Origin: Rhodohalobacter sp. 614A
Lineage (GTDB): Bacteria > Bacteroidota > Rhodothermia > Balneolales > Balneolaceae
Direction of reading: 5' to 3'
DNA: 64,000 nucleotides
Assembly (NCBI RefSeq): GCF_021462415.1
Contig: NZ_JAKEDS010000003.1
Span: 212,643 to 276,642, forward strand
In this document: positions 9,488-18,272 of the stretch, piece by piece
Position numbering within the stretch: position 1 is the stretch's first letter
Layout of the letters: every line of letters begins with the position of its first letter
Program-made: the position numbers and the translations under genes
The notes under the pieces: generated by a model
What the model was told of the DNA's origin: nothing
What the model saw: the letters and a program-made list of their open reading frames with translations, nothing else
Database searches by the model: none

Positions 9488-10479
9488 GCAAAAAGGCTTT
9501 GCCGAATACTGAAATTATTATTTGTACCGAAAAGGGCAACCTTGAAGCGATGTCCAGACTTTTGGTTTGGTCTGTCAGGAATTTTGGGGGCAAATTTCGT
9601 GATCTCCCCATATTCAGTTATCAACCCCGAAAGCATCATAAGATCAGCCGTAAAATCGTTCGGTTTTTTGAAAAATATGAGGTTGAAATTATTGATGACG
9701 TGCTTAATAAAGAGTTTGCAGATTACCCTCTCGCCAATAAACCGCTGGCCTCAGCCCACCGAGAAACCCATACAAAAGCGGAAAACTTGATCTTTCTCGA
9801 CAGTGATATTTTTTTCCTGAAAGAGCCGACTGAACTAGTCCAATTTCATGGCAATGATCTGATCATTCGGCCGGTTGACAGCAAAAATATTGGTACTGAA
9901 AATCCAAATGATGAAAATGCAGATTACTGGAACAAACTCTACGAATTACTGGACGTGAAAGTAGAAAGAAAAGTTCGGTCTACCGGCGACAATAAAGAAA
10001 TCCTCGAATATTATAATAGCGGCCACGTGGTTGTAAAATCGCAACTCAATCTGTTCAACAAATGGAAAGAGAATTTTCTGAAAGTAATGCGAACCGGGTT
10101 AAAGCCAAACCACGGTCTTTTTTTTGTAGAACAGTCCACTTTGTCTGCAACCATATCTCAAATGGAATTGAATGTTAAAATGTTGGAAGACACATTAAAC
10201 CATCAGATATTTTCTTTTATCAATCCTTCATATTCTGATGATCTCGTTGAGAATTTTAAAAATCTGAGCTCATTACATTACCATAGAGAATTCAGAAATA
10301 ATAATGGCCGGAATCCCATTGAAGAATTACTTAACACAACTGCAAATGGACGCATTATCAATAAAAAAATTTCTGAATTTGGAGTATTAAGAAAACCGAA
10401 TACGTTCACGAAAGTTCTTGACACACAACGGACTCTTAATTATAGCTTCAAACATCTCCTTGATAGTAAATTGTGGTGA
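9484..10479 (+). CDS. Glycosyltransferase-like protein (GT-A fold)
   Basis: A 331-residue cytoplasmic protein whose ATG overlaps the stop of the sulfotransferase-like gene. The segment KAENLIFLDSDIFFLKEP carries a DxD-type motif placed as in GT-A nucleotide-sugar transferases, after an N-terminal nucleotide-binding-like region (EIIICTEKGNLEAMSRLLVWS). A later NSGHVVVK segment is also usual for these enzymes. Neither donor nor acceptor can be inferred. With its partner it probably decorates a cell-surface glycan or small molecule. Confidence 0.6.
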   Translation: MSKKALPNTEIIICTEKGNLEAMSRLLVWSVRNFGGKFRDLPIFSYQPRKHHKISRKIVRFFEKYEVEIIDDVLNKEFADYPLANKPLASAHRETHTKAENLIFLDSDIFFLKEPTELVQFHGNDLIIRPVDSKNIGTENPNDENADYWNKLYELLDVKVERKVRSTGDNKEILEYYNSGHVVVKSQLNLFNKWKENFLKVMRTGLKPNHGLFFVEQSTLSATISQMELNVKMLEDTLNHQIFSFINPSYSDDLVENFKNLSSLHYHREFRNNNGRNPIEELLNTTANGRIINKKISEFGVLRKPNTFTKVLDTQRTLNYSFKHLLDSKLW

Positions 10480-10537
10480 TACTGCATTTTTTGTTTTACA
10501 CTCCATTTGAAATCATACTTAAATTCTATTCAGACCC

Positions 10538-11650
10538 ATGTATTCCAAAATTTTATTCTTTTGTCTTATCCTGATTTTTTTAATGGGAATCCATCCAACC
10601 GCATCAAATGCACAAAACGAGCCTGTCCGAATTGGAGTAGCCGGTTTAACTCACGATCATGTCCATTGGCTGTTTGGTCGGGAGAATGATCAAAATGATA
10701 TTATGATCGTTGGGATTTATGAGCCAAATCAAGAACTCTGGCTGCGCTATAAAGAGATGTATGACCTGGACCCGGAATTGCATTTCACTGATCTTTCCGA
10801 AATGCTAAACCAAGCCCGGCCCGAAGCAGTCACCGCTTTTGGCCCCACATTCGATCACCTAAAACTTACTGAAACAGTTGCGCCGATGGGAATTCATCTG
10901 ATGGTTGAAAAACCACTTGCCGTGAATCTTGACCATGCTATAAAGATGAAACAGCTTGCCGAGGAGCATGACATCCATCTCATTACCAATTACGAAACAA
11001 CATGGTATGCGAGTAATCATGAAGTAAAAGGATTATTTGAAGATGACAGTGATTACGGTAACATCAGAAAAGTAGTGGTTAACGACGGGCATGAAGGCCC
11101 AAAAGAAATTGGCGTTAGTGATGAGTTTCTATCCTGGTTGACAGATCCTATTCTCAATGGCGGTGGAGCTATTATGGATTTTGGCTGCTATGGAGCTAAT
11201 TTAATAACGTGGTTGATGGATGGGCAGGAACCGGTTTCCGTCACCGCAGTAACCCAGACTCATAAACCGGATGTATACCCAAAGGTGGATGATGAGGCGA
11301 CCATTATTCTCACGTATCCTGGTGTACAGGGAATAATCCAGGCATCGTGGAACTGGCCATTCAGTCGGAAAGATATGTATGTTTATGGCGAGACAGGTTA
11401 TGTATTTTCACTTGACAGCGTAACAATGGAAACACGAACGCATGAAGAACCGGTTCAAAGAACTTCTCTCGAACCTCGCAATTATCCCGATAACGATCCC
11501 TTTAGTTATCTTGCTGCAGTTGTCAGAGGAGATGTAATAATTAAAGATTCTGATTTGTCTTCACTTGAAAATAATATGATTGTGATGAAAATTTTAGAAG
11601 CCGCAAAAAAGTCGGCTGAATCAGGAGAAACAATCATTCTGAATAATTAG
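10538..11650 (+). CDS. Exported Gfo/Idh/MocA family oxidoreductase
   Basis: A 370-residue NAD(P)-dependent oxidoreductase-like protein with an N-terminal signal peptide ending near SNAQ. The Rossmann part starts VRIGVAGLTHDH, and the family signature EKPLAV is present near residue 127. The substrate-domain helix reads DFGCYGANLITWL, so Tyr takes the place of the usual catalytic His, as in glucose-fructose oxidoreductase-type members. The signal lacks a twin arginine, so export with bound cofactor would be unusual. Substrate probably a sugar or polyol. The CPBP protease gene follows after 11 bases, so the two are probably co-transcribed. Confidence 0.85.
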   Translation: MYSKILFFCLILIFLMGIHPTASNAQNEPVRIGVAGLTHDHVHWLFGRENDQNDIMIVGIYEPNQELWLRYKEMYDLDPELHFTDLSEMLNQARPEAVTAFGPTFDHLKLTETVAPMGIHLMVEKPLAVNLDHAIKMKQLAEEHDIHLITNYETTWYASNHEVKGLFEDDSDYGNIRKVVVNDGHEGPKEIGVSDEFLSWLTDPILNGGGAIMDFGCYGANLITWLMDGQEPVSVTAVTQTHKPDVYPKVDDEATIILTYPGVQGIIQASWNWPFSRKDMYVYGETGYVFSLDSVTMETRTHEEPVQRTSLEPRNYPDNDPFSYLAAVVRGDVIIKDSDLSSLENNMIVMKILEAAKKSAESGETIILNN

Positions 11651-11661
11651 AGAATCATTTT

Positions 11662-12273
11662 ATGTCAGATTTTTCTGAAAATGAAGTACCTATTGATGGC
11701 AGAAAATTAGTCGTCATTTCTATTCTATCCGGAGTTATTTGGGTTATTATCGGGAACCTGATCATCCTGTTTATACAGGAAAGTCACCTCGCAGCCATCT
11801 TTTTCCGGGGTTCCAATATTCTTGTCCAAGCAGCAATCGGGCTCGGAAGCGGCGCACTTATCGGGTTGGCTGGAGTTCTGATGATTCGCCTCCAATCATT
11901 TAAGGAAATCCTGGACGAATATGCCATTATTCGACAGATCAAAGAATTATCGCTGTCGCCGGCCCAAATTATGTATGTGTCCCTGATTGCCGGGATTTCT
12001 GAAGAAATTCTATTTCGTGGTGCTATCCAGCCGTTGATTGGTATTTGGTGGACATCAATCCTTTTCATCGGCATTCACGGCTACATCCGGGTTCAATCAA
12101 CAACTCATGTTCTCTATTCTCTCTTTACATTGGGACTCAGTATGGTTCTGGGCCTGCTTTTTATTTATTTCGGTTTGATTTCGGCCATTGCTGCCCATTT
12201 TATTTATGATGTTGTCGTGCTCTATGGCATCAAACACGATATTGAATCAGAAAAGGAAGTCATCGAAGGATAA
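11662..12273 (+). CDS. CPBP family intramembrane glutamic protease
   Basis: A 203-residue membrane protein with about six hydrophobic segments. The family motifs are intact: Glu114-Glu115 with Arg119 (EEILFR), His139 in FIGIHGY, and His179 with Asp183 in HFIYD. Members are Abi/Rce1-type proteases that cleave substrates inside the membrane; several process prenylated or small secreted peptides. The substrate here is unknown. It follows the oxidoreductase gene by 11 bases and converges on the kinase gene with 31 bases between. Confidence 0.88.
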   Translation: MSDFSENEVPIDGRKLVVISILSGVIWVIIGNLIILFIQESHLAAIFFRGSNILVQAAIGLGSGALIGLAGVLMIRLQSFKEILDEYAIIRQIKELSLSPAQIMYVSLIAGISEEILFRGAIQPLIGIWWTSILFIGIHGYIRVQSTTHVLYSLFTLGLSMVLGLLFIYFGLISAIAAHFIYDVVVLYGIKHDIESEKEVIEG

Positions 12274-12304
12274 GCTTATTTGAATCTTTCGGTCTATCTC
12301 GAAA

Positions 12305-14857
12305 TCAAAGTCCCGCAAGCGTTTCTTCTGCGAGTGTTTTTAATTGAGCCATGTCTCTTCCGGAATGATTGATGATGTCAATACCGTTTATCAGAAGTTC
12401 TTTCGCTTCAATATACTCACCTCTGTCAACCAGAGAAACACCCAGTTTGATCATCGAATCGGCTGTTCGTGTATCTCCATCAGCAAAAAATTTAATCCTT
12501 GTTTCCATTGCCTCACGAAAAACAGGTTCAGCCCGCGATGGATCGTTCATCTTCAGGTATACTTCTCCTAACAAATGCAGCGCATCTGCATTATCCGTAT
12601 GGCCTTCAGGAAACAGATTGCGAAAGGTATTCAGAGCAAGGGCAAAGTATTTCTCAGCTTCATCATACTCTTCTTTCTCAAAATATAAGTTTCCCAAAGC
12701 CCTGTAACTGTGCCCCACAACTACATGATCTTCCCCAAGCAGTTTAATCCGCAACTCAAGAGATTTTCGAATCATCTCTTCAGCTTCATCATACTCTTTT
12801 TTTACACGCAATAGATTTCCCAAATGTGCCAGGCTGAAAGCAATCGAAGGATGCTCCTCTCCCACAAGATCATACCGCATCTGCAACGCTTCGCGATAGA
12901 CTTCTTCGGCTTTATCCAATTCTGAATTGGCCGATAAAAAAGCACCGAGATTGTTCAAAGCCACGGCAATTCTCAAATGCTTTTCTCCAAAATTAATTCT
13001 GAAGTTTCGCAATACTTCATCCATCGATTCGATTGCTCCCTCAAGGTCTCCCATTACATATTGAAGAGCAGCATAATTACTAAGCGTGATTCCAACAGAT
13101 TCATGATCATCCCCAAGCAGGTTTCTGCGAATTTCGAGTGACTGAACGAGAAGTGAATCTGTTGCCGTAAAATCTCCCTGAGATTGTTTTAAAACGGCCA
13201 AATCGTTGAGTGTCCGAGCTACATCCAGATGATCGTTTCCAAATAAATCATATCGCATTGCCAAGGCTGTTTGAAGCAAAGAATCCGATTTGTCAAAATC
13301 ACCTTTTTCATGGTTTATCCAACCAATGGCATTTAAACTTGTTGCCACTTCAGGATGTGTATCTCCATACAGTTTTTTTTGAATTGCAAGTGCACGTTCT
13401 GCTTGATCAATCCCTTCGTCAAACAAGCCAAGGCTTTCGTAAACATCCGAGATTACAAGAAACAGATTAGCTTGAAGAGCGGGTTGATCAGAAAGCTCGG
13501 TTTCTACCCGTTCCGCGCCACGATGCAGAAGTTCGATAGCAGTCAATGATTCATCCTGGGCTTCAGAAGGATCCACAGAAGCAAACAAATCAACCAAAAA
13601 ATCACTTATTTCTTCGGCTCGGTCTCTCTGATTTTCTGCTTCAACAGCTCTTGCTTCAATGGTTCTCGATTGAATGTAGGTAACTGTAGCAAAAGTCAGA
13701 ATAAGAAGCGTCATCACTATCGAAACCCCAACACTCCATGTATGGCGTCGCAAAAACTTCCTGGAGCGGTATGCCAACGAATCTTTACGCGCGATCACCG
13801 GCAGTGCCTTTTGGTATCTTCGAATATCTTCGGCAAATTGTTCCACCGAGGAATATCGTTCATCCGGATTCTTTTTCAACGCTTTCCATATGATGTTATC
13901 AAGATCTCCTTTTAAATTGGGATCTCCCGAAACACCTGATGGTTTCGCCGGTTCCTGGTTACAGATCACATGTTCAATGTGTGCAGGTGTTCGCTTTTCA
14001 AAATGATAGGGAAGCTCTCCTGTAAGAAGTTCGTATAATAAAACGCCAAGAGAATAGACATCACTGACTGTAGAAACCGGTTCGTGTTTAACCTGCTCCG
14101 GAGAAGCATATTCGGGTGTCATCAACCGGTTTTGATATTGAGTCACCCTTGGATCTTGTTCCAGATCCATGAGTTTTGCTATTCCGAAATCAAGCAATTT
14201 TGGCTGGCCGTTTTCAGTAATTAAAATATTGGGCGGTTTTATATCGCGGTGAATCACCAGGTTTTGATGTGCATACTGGACGGTAGCACAGACATTCAAA
14301 AAAAGGTTAAGTTTTTCGGAAAGACTGGAATGATGGCGCTTACAGTAATCTGGGATTGGCGTTCCCTCTACATACTCCATAGCAAACCACGGGAATCCTT
14401 TCTCCGTTGTACCGCCATCAAACAACCTGGATATGTGAGGATGATTAAGCGAGGCTAAAATTTGCCGTTCACTTATGAATCGTGACAAAACTTCATCAGA
14501 TATAACCCCCTCTTTTATCACTTTCAAAGCGACAAACCGTTCAAACTCTTCATCATTTCGCACCGCCAGATATACATTTCCCATTCCGCCAGTGCCTAAT
14601 AACCGGATAAGTTTGTAGGGACCGATCATCTCATCAGGAGCACTCTTATCATTCGCAAACAGCATTGACGATTCAATTTTTACGAAAGGAGTTTCAAGAA
14701 GCGTCGATTCCTCCTGATCAAGTAAACTCATGACTTCTTCGAAAAGATCAAGATCACCCGTACATGAGTTCTGAAGGTAGGTTGTTCGTTCTTTCCCCTG
14801 AAGAGCCATAGCCTTCTGACACAGAGTTTCGATCTTTTTCCAGCGTTCAGGTTTCAT
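12305..14857 (-). CDS. Serine/threonine protein kinase with TPR repeats
   Basis: An 850-residue membrane-anchored Hanks-type kinase. The kinase domain spans about residues 80-345, with Lys112 (VALKV), catalytic Asp205 (HRDIKPPN) and Asp223 (LDFG), so it should be active. A single transmembrane helix lies near residues 370-393. Beyond it are about ten TPR units with recurring elements such as ALNNLGAFLSANSELDKAEE. This architecture usually lies downstream of an ECF sigma factor of the same class, and the sigma gene is indeed 46 bases upstream on the same strand. The TPR half, on the other side of the membrane, probably binds a partner that sets kinase output. Confidence 0.93.
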   Translation of the reverse strand: MKPERWKKIETLCQKAMALQGKERTTYLQNSCTGDLDLFEEVMSLLDQEESTLLETPFVKIESSMLFANDKSAPDEMIGPYKLIRLLGTGGMGNVYLAVRNDEEFERFVALKVIKEGVISDEVLSRFISERQILASLNHPHISRLFDGGTTEKGFPWFAMEYVEGTPIPDYCKRHHSSLSEKLNLFLNVCATVQYAHQNLVIHRDIKPPNILITENGQPKLLDFGIAKLMDLEQDPRVTQYQNRLMTPEYASPEQVKHEPVSTVSDVYSLGVLLYELLTGELPYHFEKRTPAHIEHVICNQEPAKPSGVSGDPNLKGDLDNIIWKALKKNPDERYSSVEQFAEDIRRYQKALPVIARKDSLAYRSRKFLRRHTWSVGVSIVMTLLILTFATVTYIQSRTIEARAVEAENQRDRAEEISDFLVDLFASVDPSEAQDESLTAIELLHRGAERVETELSDQPALQANLFLVISDVYESLGLFDEGIDQAERALAIQKKLYGDTHPEVATSLNAIGWINHEKGDFDKSDSLLQTALAMRYDLFGNDHLDVARTLNDLAVLKQSQGDFTATDSLLVQSLEIRRNLLGDDHESVGITLSNYAALQYVMGDLEGAIESMDEVLRNFRINFGEKHLRIAVALNNLGAFLSANSELDKAEEVYREALQMRYDLVGEEHPSIAFSLAHLGNLLRVKKEYDEAEEMIRKSLELRIKLLGEDHVVVGHSYRALGNLYFEKEEYDEAEKYFALALNTFRNLFPEGHTDNADALHLLGEVYLKMNDPSRAEPVFREAMETRIKFFADGDTRTADSMIKLGVSLVDRGEYIEAKELLINGIDIINHSGRDMAQLKTLAEETLAGL

Positions 14858-14903
14858 ATCTAAAGGGTTTGCTTTTACAATCCTCTGATAAGAGGTGTGA
14901 TTC

Positions 14904-15557
14904 TTACTTTTGCCTTTTTACAATCAAACCCGGCATGTTTGTCTCCTTCAACTCCCTTCTCAGCCAGAGCTTTGCAACATTCCATGCGCGCCGAACCGTA
15001 ATCGGTGCGATTCCCATCACTTCAGAGATTTCGTTCCACGTTAGTCCGCCAAAAAAATGATATTCCACGACGAGGCTTCCTCTTTGGTTAAACTCTTCCA
15101 TTTTTTTCAGAGCTTCATTCAGGGCTAAAATTTCATCAGCCATCATTTCACTCATATTCTCGATTTGTCCCTCAACGTCGTCCAGCTCAACTTTTGCTAA
15201 TTCACCTCCTCTTTTGGCTGCCATTTTCTTCTCTGCATAGTTGATGAGAATTCTCTTCATGGCCAGAGCTGATATCGCCAAAAAATGAGCCCGGCTTTGC
15301 CATTCGACTTCGTTATGATTTACCAGTTTAAAATAGGTTTCGTGAACCAATGCAGTGGTGTCTAATGTATGGCCGTTTCTTTCAAACCTTAGCTTTTGAT
15401 GGGCCATGGACTGCATCTCATCATACAAAAGAGGCAGTAATTGATTTACCACCTCTTTATCGCCGGATTGAGCAGATTTTATGAGCTGAGTAATTGCCTG
15501 CTTAGAATATGCGGTATTGCCGAAATTTGATCTGTTACCACCCATTGATCCCACCAT
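14904..15557 (-). CDS. ECF RNA polymerase sigma factor (kinase-linked type)
   Basis: A 217-residue sigma factor. I start it at 15557 because AAAGGGA lies seven bases upstream; the frame opens 16 codons earlier. Region 2 spans LIKSAQSGDKEVVNQLLPLLYDE to HFLAISALAMKRILIN, with the ALVHETYFKLV stretch typical of kinase-linked ECF factors, and region 4 ends WNEISEVMGIAPITVRRAW. There is no anti-sigma gene; the downstream gene is a membrane Ser/Thr kinase with TPRs, so control by phosphorylation is the likely mode. The targets may include the divergent gene at 15719. Confidence 0.92.
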   Translation of the reverse strand: MVGSMGGNRSNFGNTAYSKQAITQLIKSAQSGDKEVVNQLLPLLYDEMQSMAHQKLRFERNGHTLDTTALVHETYFKLVNHNEVEWQSRAHFLAISALAMKRILINYAEKKMAAKRGGELAKVELDDVEGQIENMSEMMADEILALNEALKKMEEFNQRGSLVVEYHFFGGLTWNEISEVMGIAPITVRRAWNVAKLWLRRELKETNMPGLIVKRQK

Positions 15558-15670
15558 CTCACATCCCTTTCTGTTTAACCATTTTAAAATAATAAGGAAA
15601 GCCAAAATAGCAACAGATGGGAGATCAAATTCTTATAAAGAAAATATGATCACTTTAGATTTTTTTCCGG

Positions 15671-15719
15671 CGTAACCAAGTAGAAAAAATACTCAAACGC
15701 CTAAAATTTCTTGGTCACG
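15671..15719. promoter_or_regulatory. Inverted repeat between sigma factor and coiled-coil gene
   Basis: CGTAACCAAG at 15671-15680 is matched by CTTGGTCACG at 15710-15719, nine of ten positions complementary, with 29 bases between. The second arm runs into the GTG start of the coiled-coil protein gene. It could be an operator or a structure affecting translation of that gene. Evidence is symmetry and position only. Confidence 0.3.
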
Positions 15720-18211
15720 TGAATACATTAAAAAAGAAAGAAATTGAGTCCGGCTTTTTAGCCCATCCCTCCACTTGTTTTCAATGCTTGAAGCTTAAGG
15801 TTTTTGTCGTTCTATTGGCCTTGTTTTTGTCTCCGTTTTATGTTTTTGCCCAAGACGGTGACGAAGAATCTGCTTTAGAGAAAATAGAAGAGCACGCTCA
15901 AACGCTGAAAGATCTCATTGAAAAATATCAAAAGGCTGAAATTGACATCATCAAGAAAGAGATTTTCACCATTGTTGATACAGAAGGAAATCCCCGAAAC
16001 TGTGACGTCGCCATTTTTTACAATAATGGAAATCAGGCACGCTTTGCCACTAAGGGAGGACGTTTTGAAGGAAATTTTGATCATGGAAAGGAACTCCCCA
16101 CACGCCCCTATAGCATCCGGTTATCGGATTGTTCCTGCAGGGTTCTATCAACCACGCACAGTTCAAGCCTTGAAGAAATTAATGAGGTTGTCGAAAAAAT
16201 AAAGAAAATTGTTGAAGATGAAATAGAAGGCAAAGTTCAGGATAAAGCAAAGGAATTCGCGGAAAAAGGGGTTGAAAAAGTTTTTGAAAAATTAGGATAC
16301 GGATCAGCAGCCGGTGGATTTCTAAGTGGATTTGGCTACGGGGTTGCTTTAGGACAACCCGTTGGTGATTACATCACAGAAAGTATCAATCAAATACTCG
16401 ATACATTTCGTGAAAGAAATCTGGAAGCAGCAGAGCATAACGATTTTGCCCCGCTATATCCCAATACAGGCCATGTAAAATCTCGTTCGTTTCTCGGAAA
16501 CTGGTTCGGTTCCAGTCCACAGATGACAAATACATGGAATGTAGTAACCCATTGCGGTACGCGTGCTATACCGTCTTCAAGTGCACTATGGCATCAAGTA
16601 AAAGATCCGATCCGGACGCCTCCCCCGCCCAAAACCTACACGCCTGATACAACTCAGGAAGAGAAACGCCTTGCTGAAGAAAGAGAACGTGAACAGCAGC
16701 GTGCTGAAAGAGAAGAACAACAGCGATGGGAACAGGAAAAACGTCAGCGTGAAATAGAAGCACAGCGGCGACAGGAAGAAGCGCGCCAAAAATATGAAGA
16801 AGAACAGAGGCGGCTTCAACAGCAAGCCCGGGAAATAATGAGAACATGCCCGATCTGTGATCCAATCAGGCAGAATCTCGAGGCCGTAACCAAAAGAATT
16901 ACGGAGAACGAACAGAAGATCCCTGACTTGGAGAATGCAGTAACAGACGCAGAAAAAGAGGTTGAAAATGCTGATAAGAAAGCTGAACAAGCCCGAAATA
17001 AACTGCGTGATTTTCGTAATCCAGAAGCCTGGGTGGAAAGCAATGGCAGACGGGTTTCAACTACAGACTTGGAAGTTCAAAAAGAAATGGCCAGAGAAAA
17101 CTGGCGGCGTTATATGAATGATGAACAAAATGCCGAAGAGACAATGGAAAACTGGGAAAATCAAAGAGATCCTCAAAGACATGAAGAGGCAAAAGAGAGA
17201 GCTGAAGAGCGACTTGAAAAAGCGGTTGAAGATGCCGAAGAAGCTGCAAGTCAGGCCAAAGAAAACCTTGACCGGGCTAACACAAATCTTGGGGATGCCA
17301 GACAGTTGCTTAGTCAACTTAATAACCACAAAAATGAATTGGAAGATCTTCTCGAAGAGTGTTTAAATAAATGCCGTACAAATGCGGAGGAGATCGCCCG
17401 GGGCGAGATTACCACTTACGATCAATTATTGGATATTGAACCGTTAGCTGCTCCTGAGTCATCCGAAAATCCTGATGAACCCAAACCAACCCAGGAAACA
17501 ACACCGGAAGAAGCATCTGAATTTCAACCGACATCTCCCCCGGAAACTGATGGAGATCCCGTACAAAACTATCATATAGATGAATTTCCCTCCTCCGGAC
17601 TGCGCTTCAATCCACCAACTCTTGGAGTAAAATTAGACTGGGCTACCCGATCCTCTTTTAAAGATGCGGTCTGTGCTCAGGATGGCCTTTACGATTGTAC
17701 TGTCGATGCTGTTACCCCGGTGTTAGTGCTTTTCGGGGAAACGAAAGTTTTTGATTGGGATCTTACTGACAATGGGCTGGGTGTACTTCCCATATCGTTG
17801 GGAGCATCCTTTTCTCTAAGTCAGGTAGATTTCAAACAAAGCTTTGACTATGGTGCTGCATCTTCAATGCCAAACAATATCAAAGGAAAGACAGGCATTT
17901 TGGGTTTTGATGTGTATGGAAAAGCGGCCCGCACATTTAGCCCTGTACAGAGCCTTCCGGGAGCACCTGAATTAACACCTTTCTTTAATCTGGGAATAAG
18001 CAACCTCTGGAACTGCGGTGATTTTGAGTTTACGTCCGATAATGAAACCTATGATTATCACCGAAAACACCATGGTGTGCACTTTAAAGGCGGTGCGGGA
18101 TTGGACATGAAATTTGGGGAAACCTGGGGCACTCGGTTCAACCTTGATTATACAGCCGGCGGAGCAGATGCTAACTTTCGATTTGGATTGGGTTTCACTT
18201 ATTCATTCTAA
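15719..18211 (+). CDS. Large envelope protein: coiled coil plus outer-membrane beta-barrel-like domain
   Basis: An 830-residue exported protein with a GTG start and a hydrophobic export signal ending near YVFAQ (about residue 45). A first mixed region (about 46-310) contains paired Cys. Residues about 315-390 are an extremely charged Glu/Arg/Gln helix, followed by CPICDP and a second long coiled coil to about 570 ending in LEECLNKC. A Pro/Glu linker leads to a C-terminal beta-rich domain (about 630-830) ending in Phe, as outer-membrane barrels do. I recognise no named family. It could bridge the periplasm or anchor a surface structure. It is divergent from the ECF/kinase operon, which may regulate it. 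Confidence 0.75.
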   Translation: MNTLKKKEIESGFLAHPSTCFQCLKLKVFVVLLALFLSPFYVFAQDGDEESALEKIEEHAQTLKDLIEKYQKAEIDIIKKEIFTIVDTEGNPRNCDVAIFYNNGNQARFATKGGRFEGNFDHGKELPTRPYSIRLSDCSCRVLSTTHSSSLEEINEVVEKIKKIVEDEIEGKVQDKAKEFAEKGVEKVFEKLGYGSAAGGFLSGFGYGVALGQPVGDYITESINQILDTFRERNLEAAEHNDFAPLYPNTGHVKSRSFLGNWFGSSPQMTNTWNVVTHCGTRAIPSSSALWHQVKDPIRTPPPPKTYTPDTTQEEKRLAEEREREQQRAEREEQQRWEQEKRQREIEAQRRQEEARQKYEEEQRRLQQQAREIMRTCPICDPIRQNLEAVTKRITENEQKIPDLENAVTDAEKEVENADKKAEQARNKLRDFRNPEAWVESNGRRVSTTDLEVQKEMARENWRRYMNDEQNAEETMENWENQRDPQRHEEAKERAEERLEKAVEDAEEAASQAKENLDRANTNLGDARQLLSQLNNHKNELEDLLEECLNKCRTNAEEIARGEITTYDQLLDIEPLAAPESSENPDEPKPTQETTPEEASEFQPTSPPETDGDPVQNYHIDEFPSSGLRFNPPTLGVKLDWATRSSFKDAVCAQDGLYDCTVDAVTPVLVLFGETKVFDWDLTDNGLGVLPISLGASFSLSQVDFKQSFDYGAASSMPNNIKGKTGILGFDVYGKAARTFSPVQSLPGAPELTPFFNLGISNLWNCGDFEFTSDNETYDYHRKHHGVHFKGGAGLDMKFGETWGTRFNLDYTAGGADANFRFGLGFTYSF

Positions 18212-18272
18212 AAACTGAATCAAACATCTAAGAAAAATACGACAAGAATAAACTGCGAAACTTTATACAGAC

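Noticed and set aside
16566..16990. Antisense frames opposite the coiled-coil gene (99 and 134 codons)
   Set aside because: They are the complement of highly repetitive Glu/Arg/Lys codons, giving Leu/Phe/Ser-rich low-complexity protein; a product of composition.
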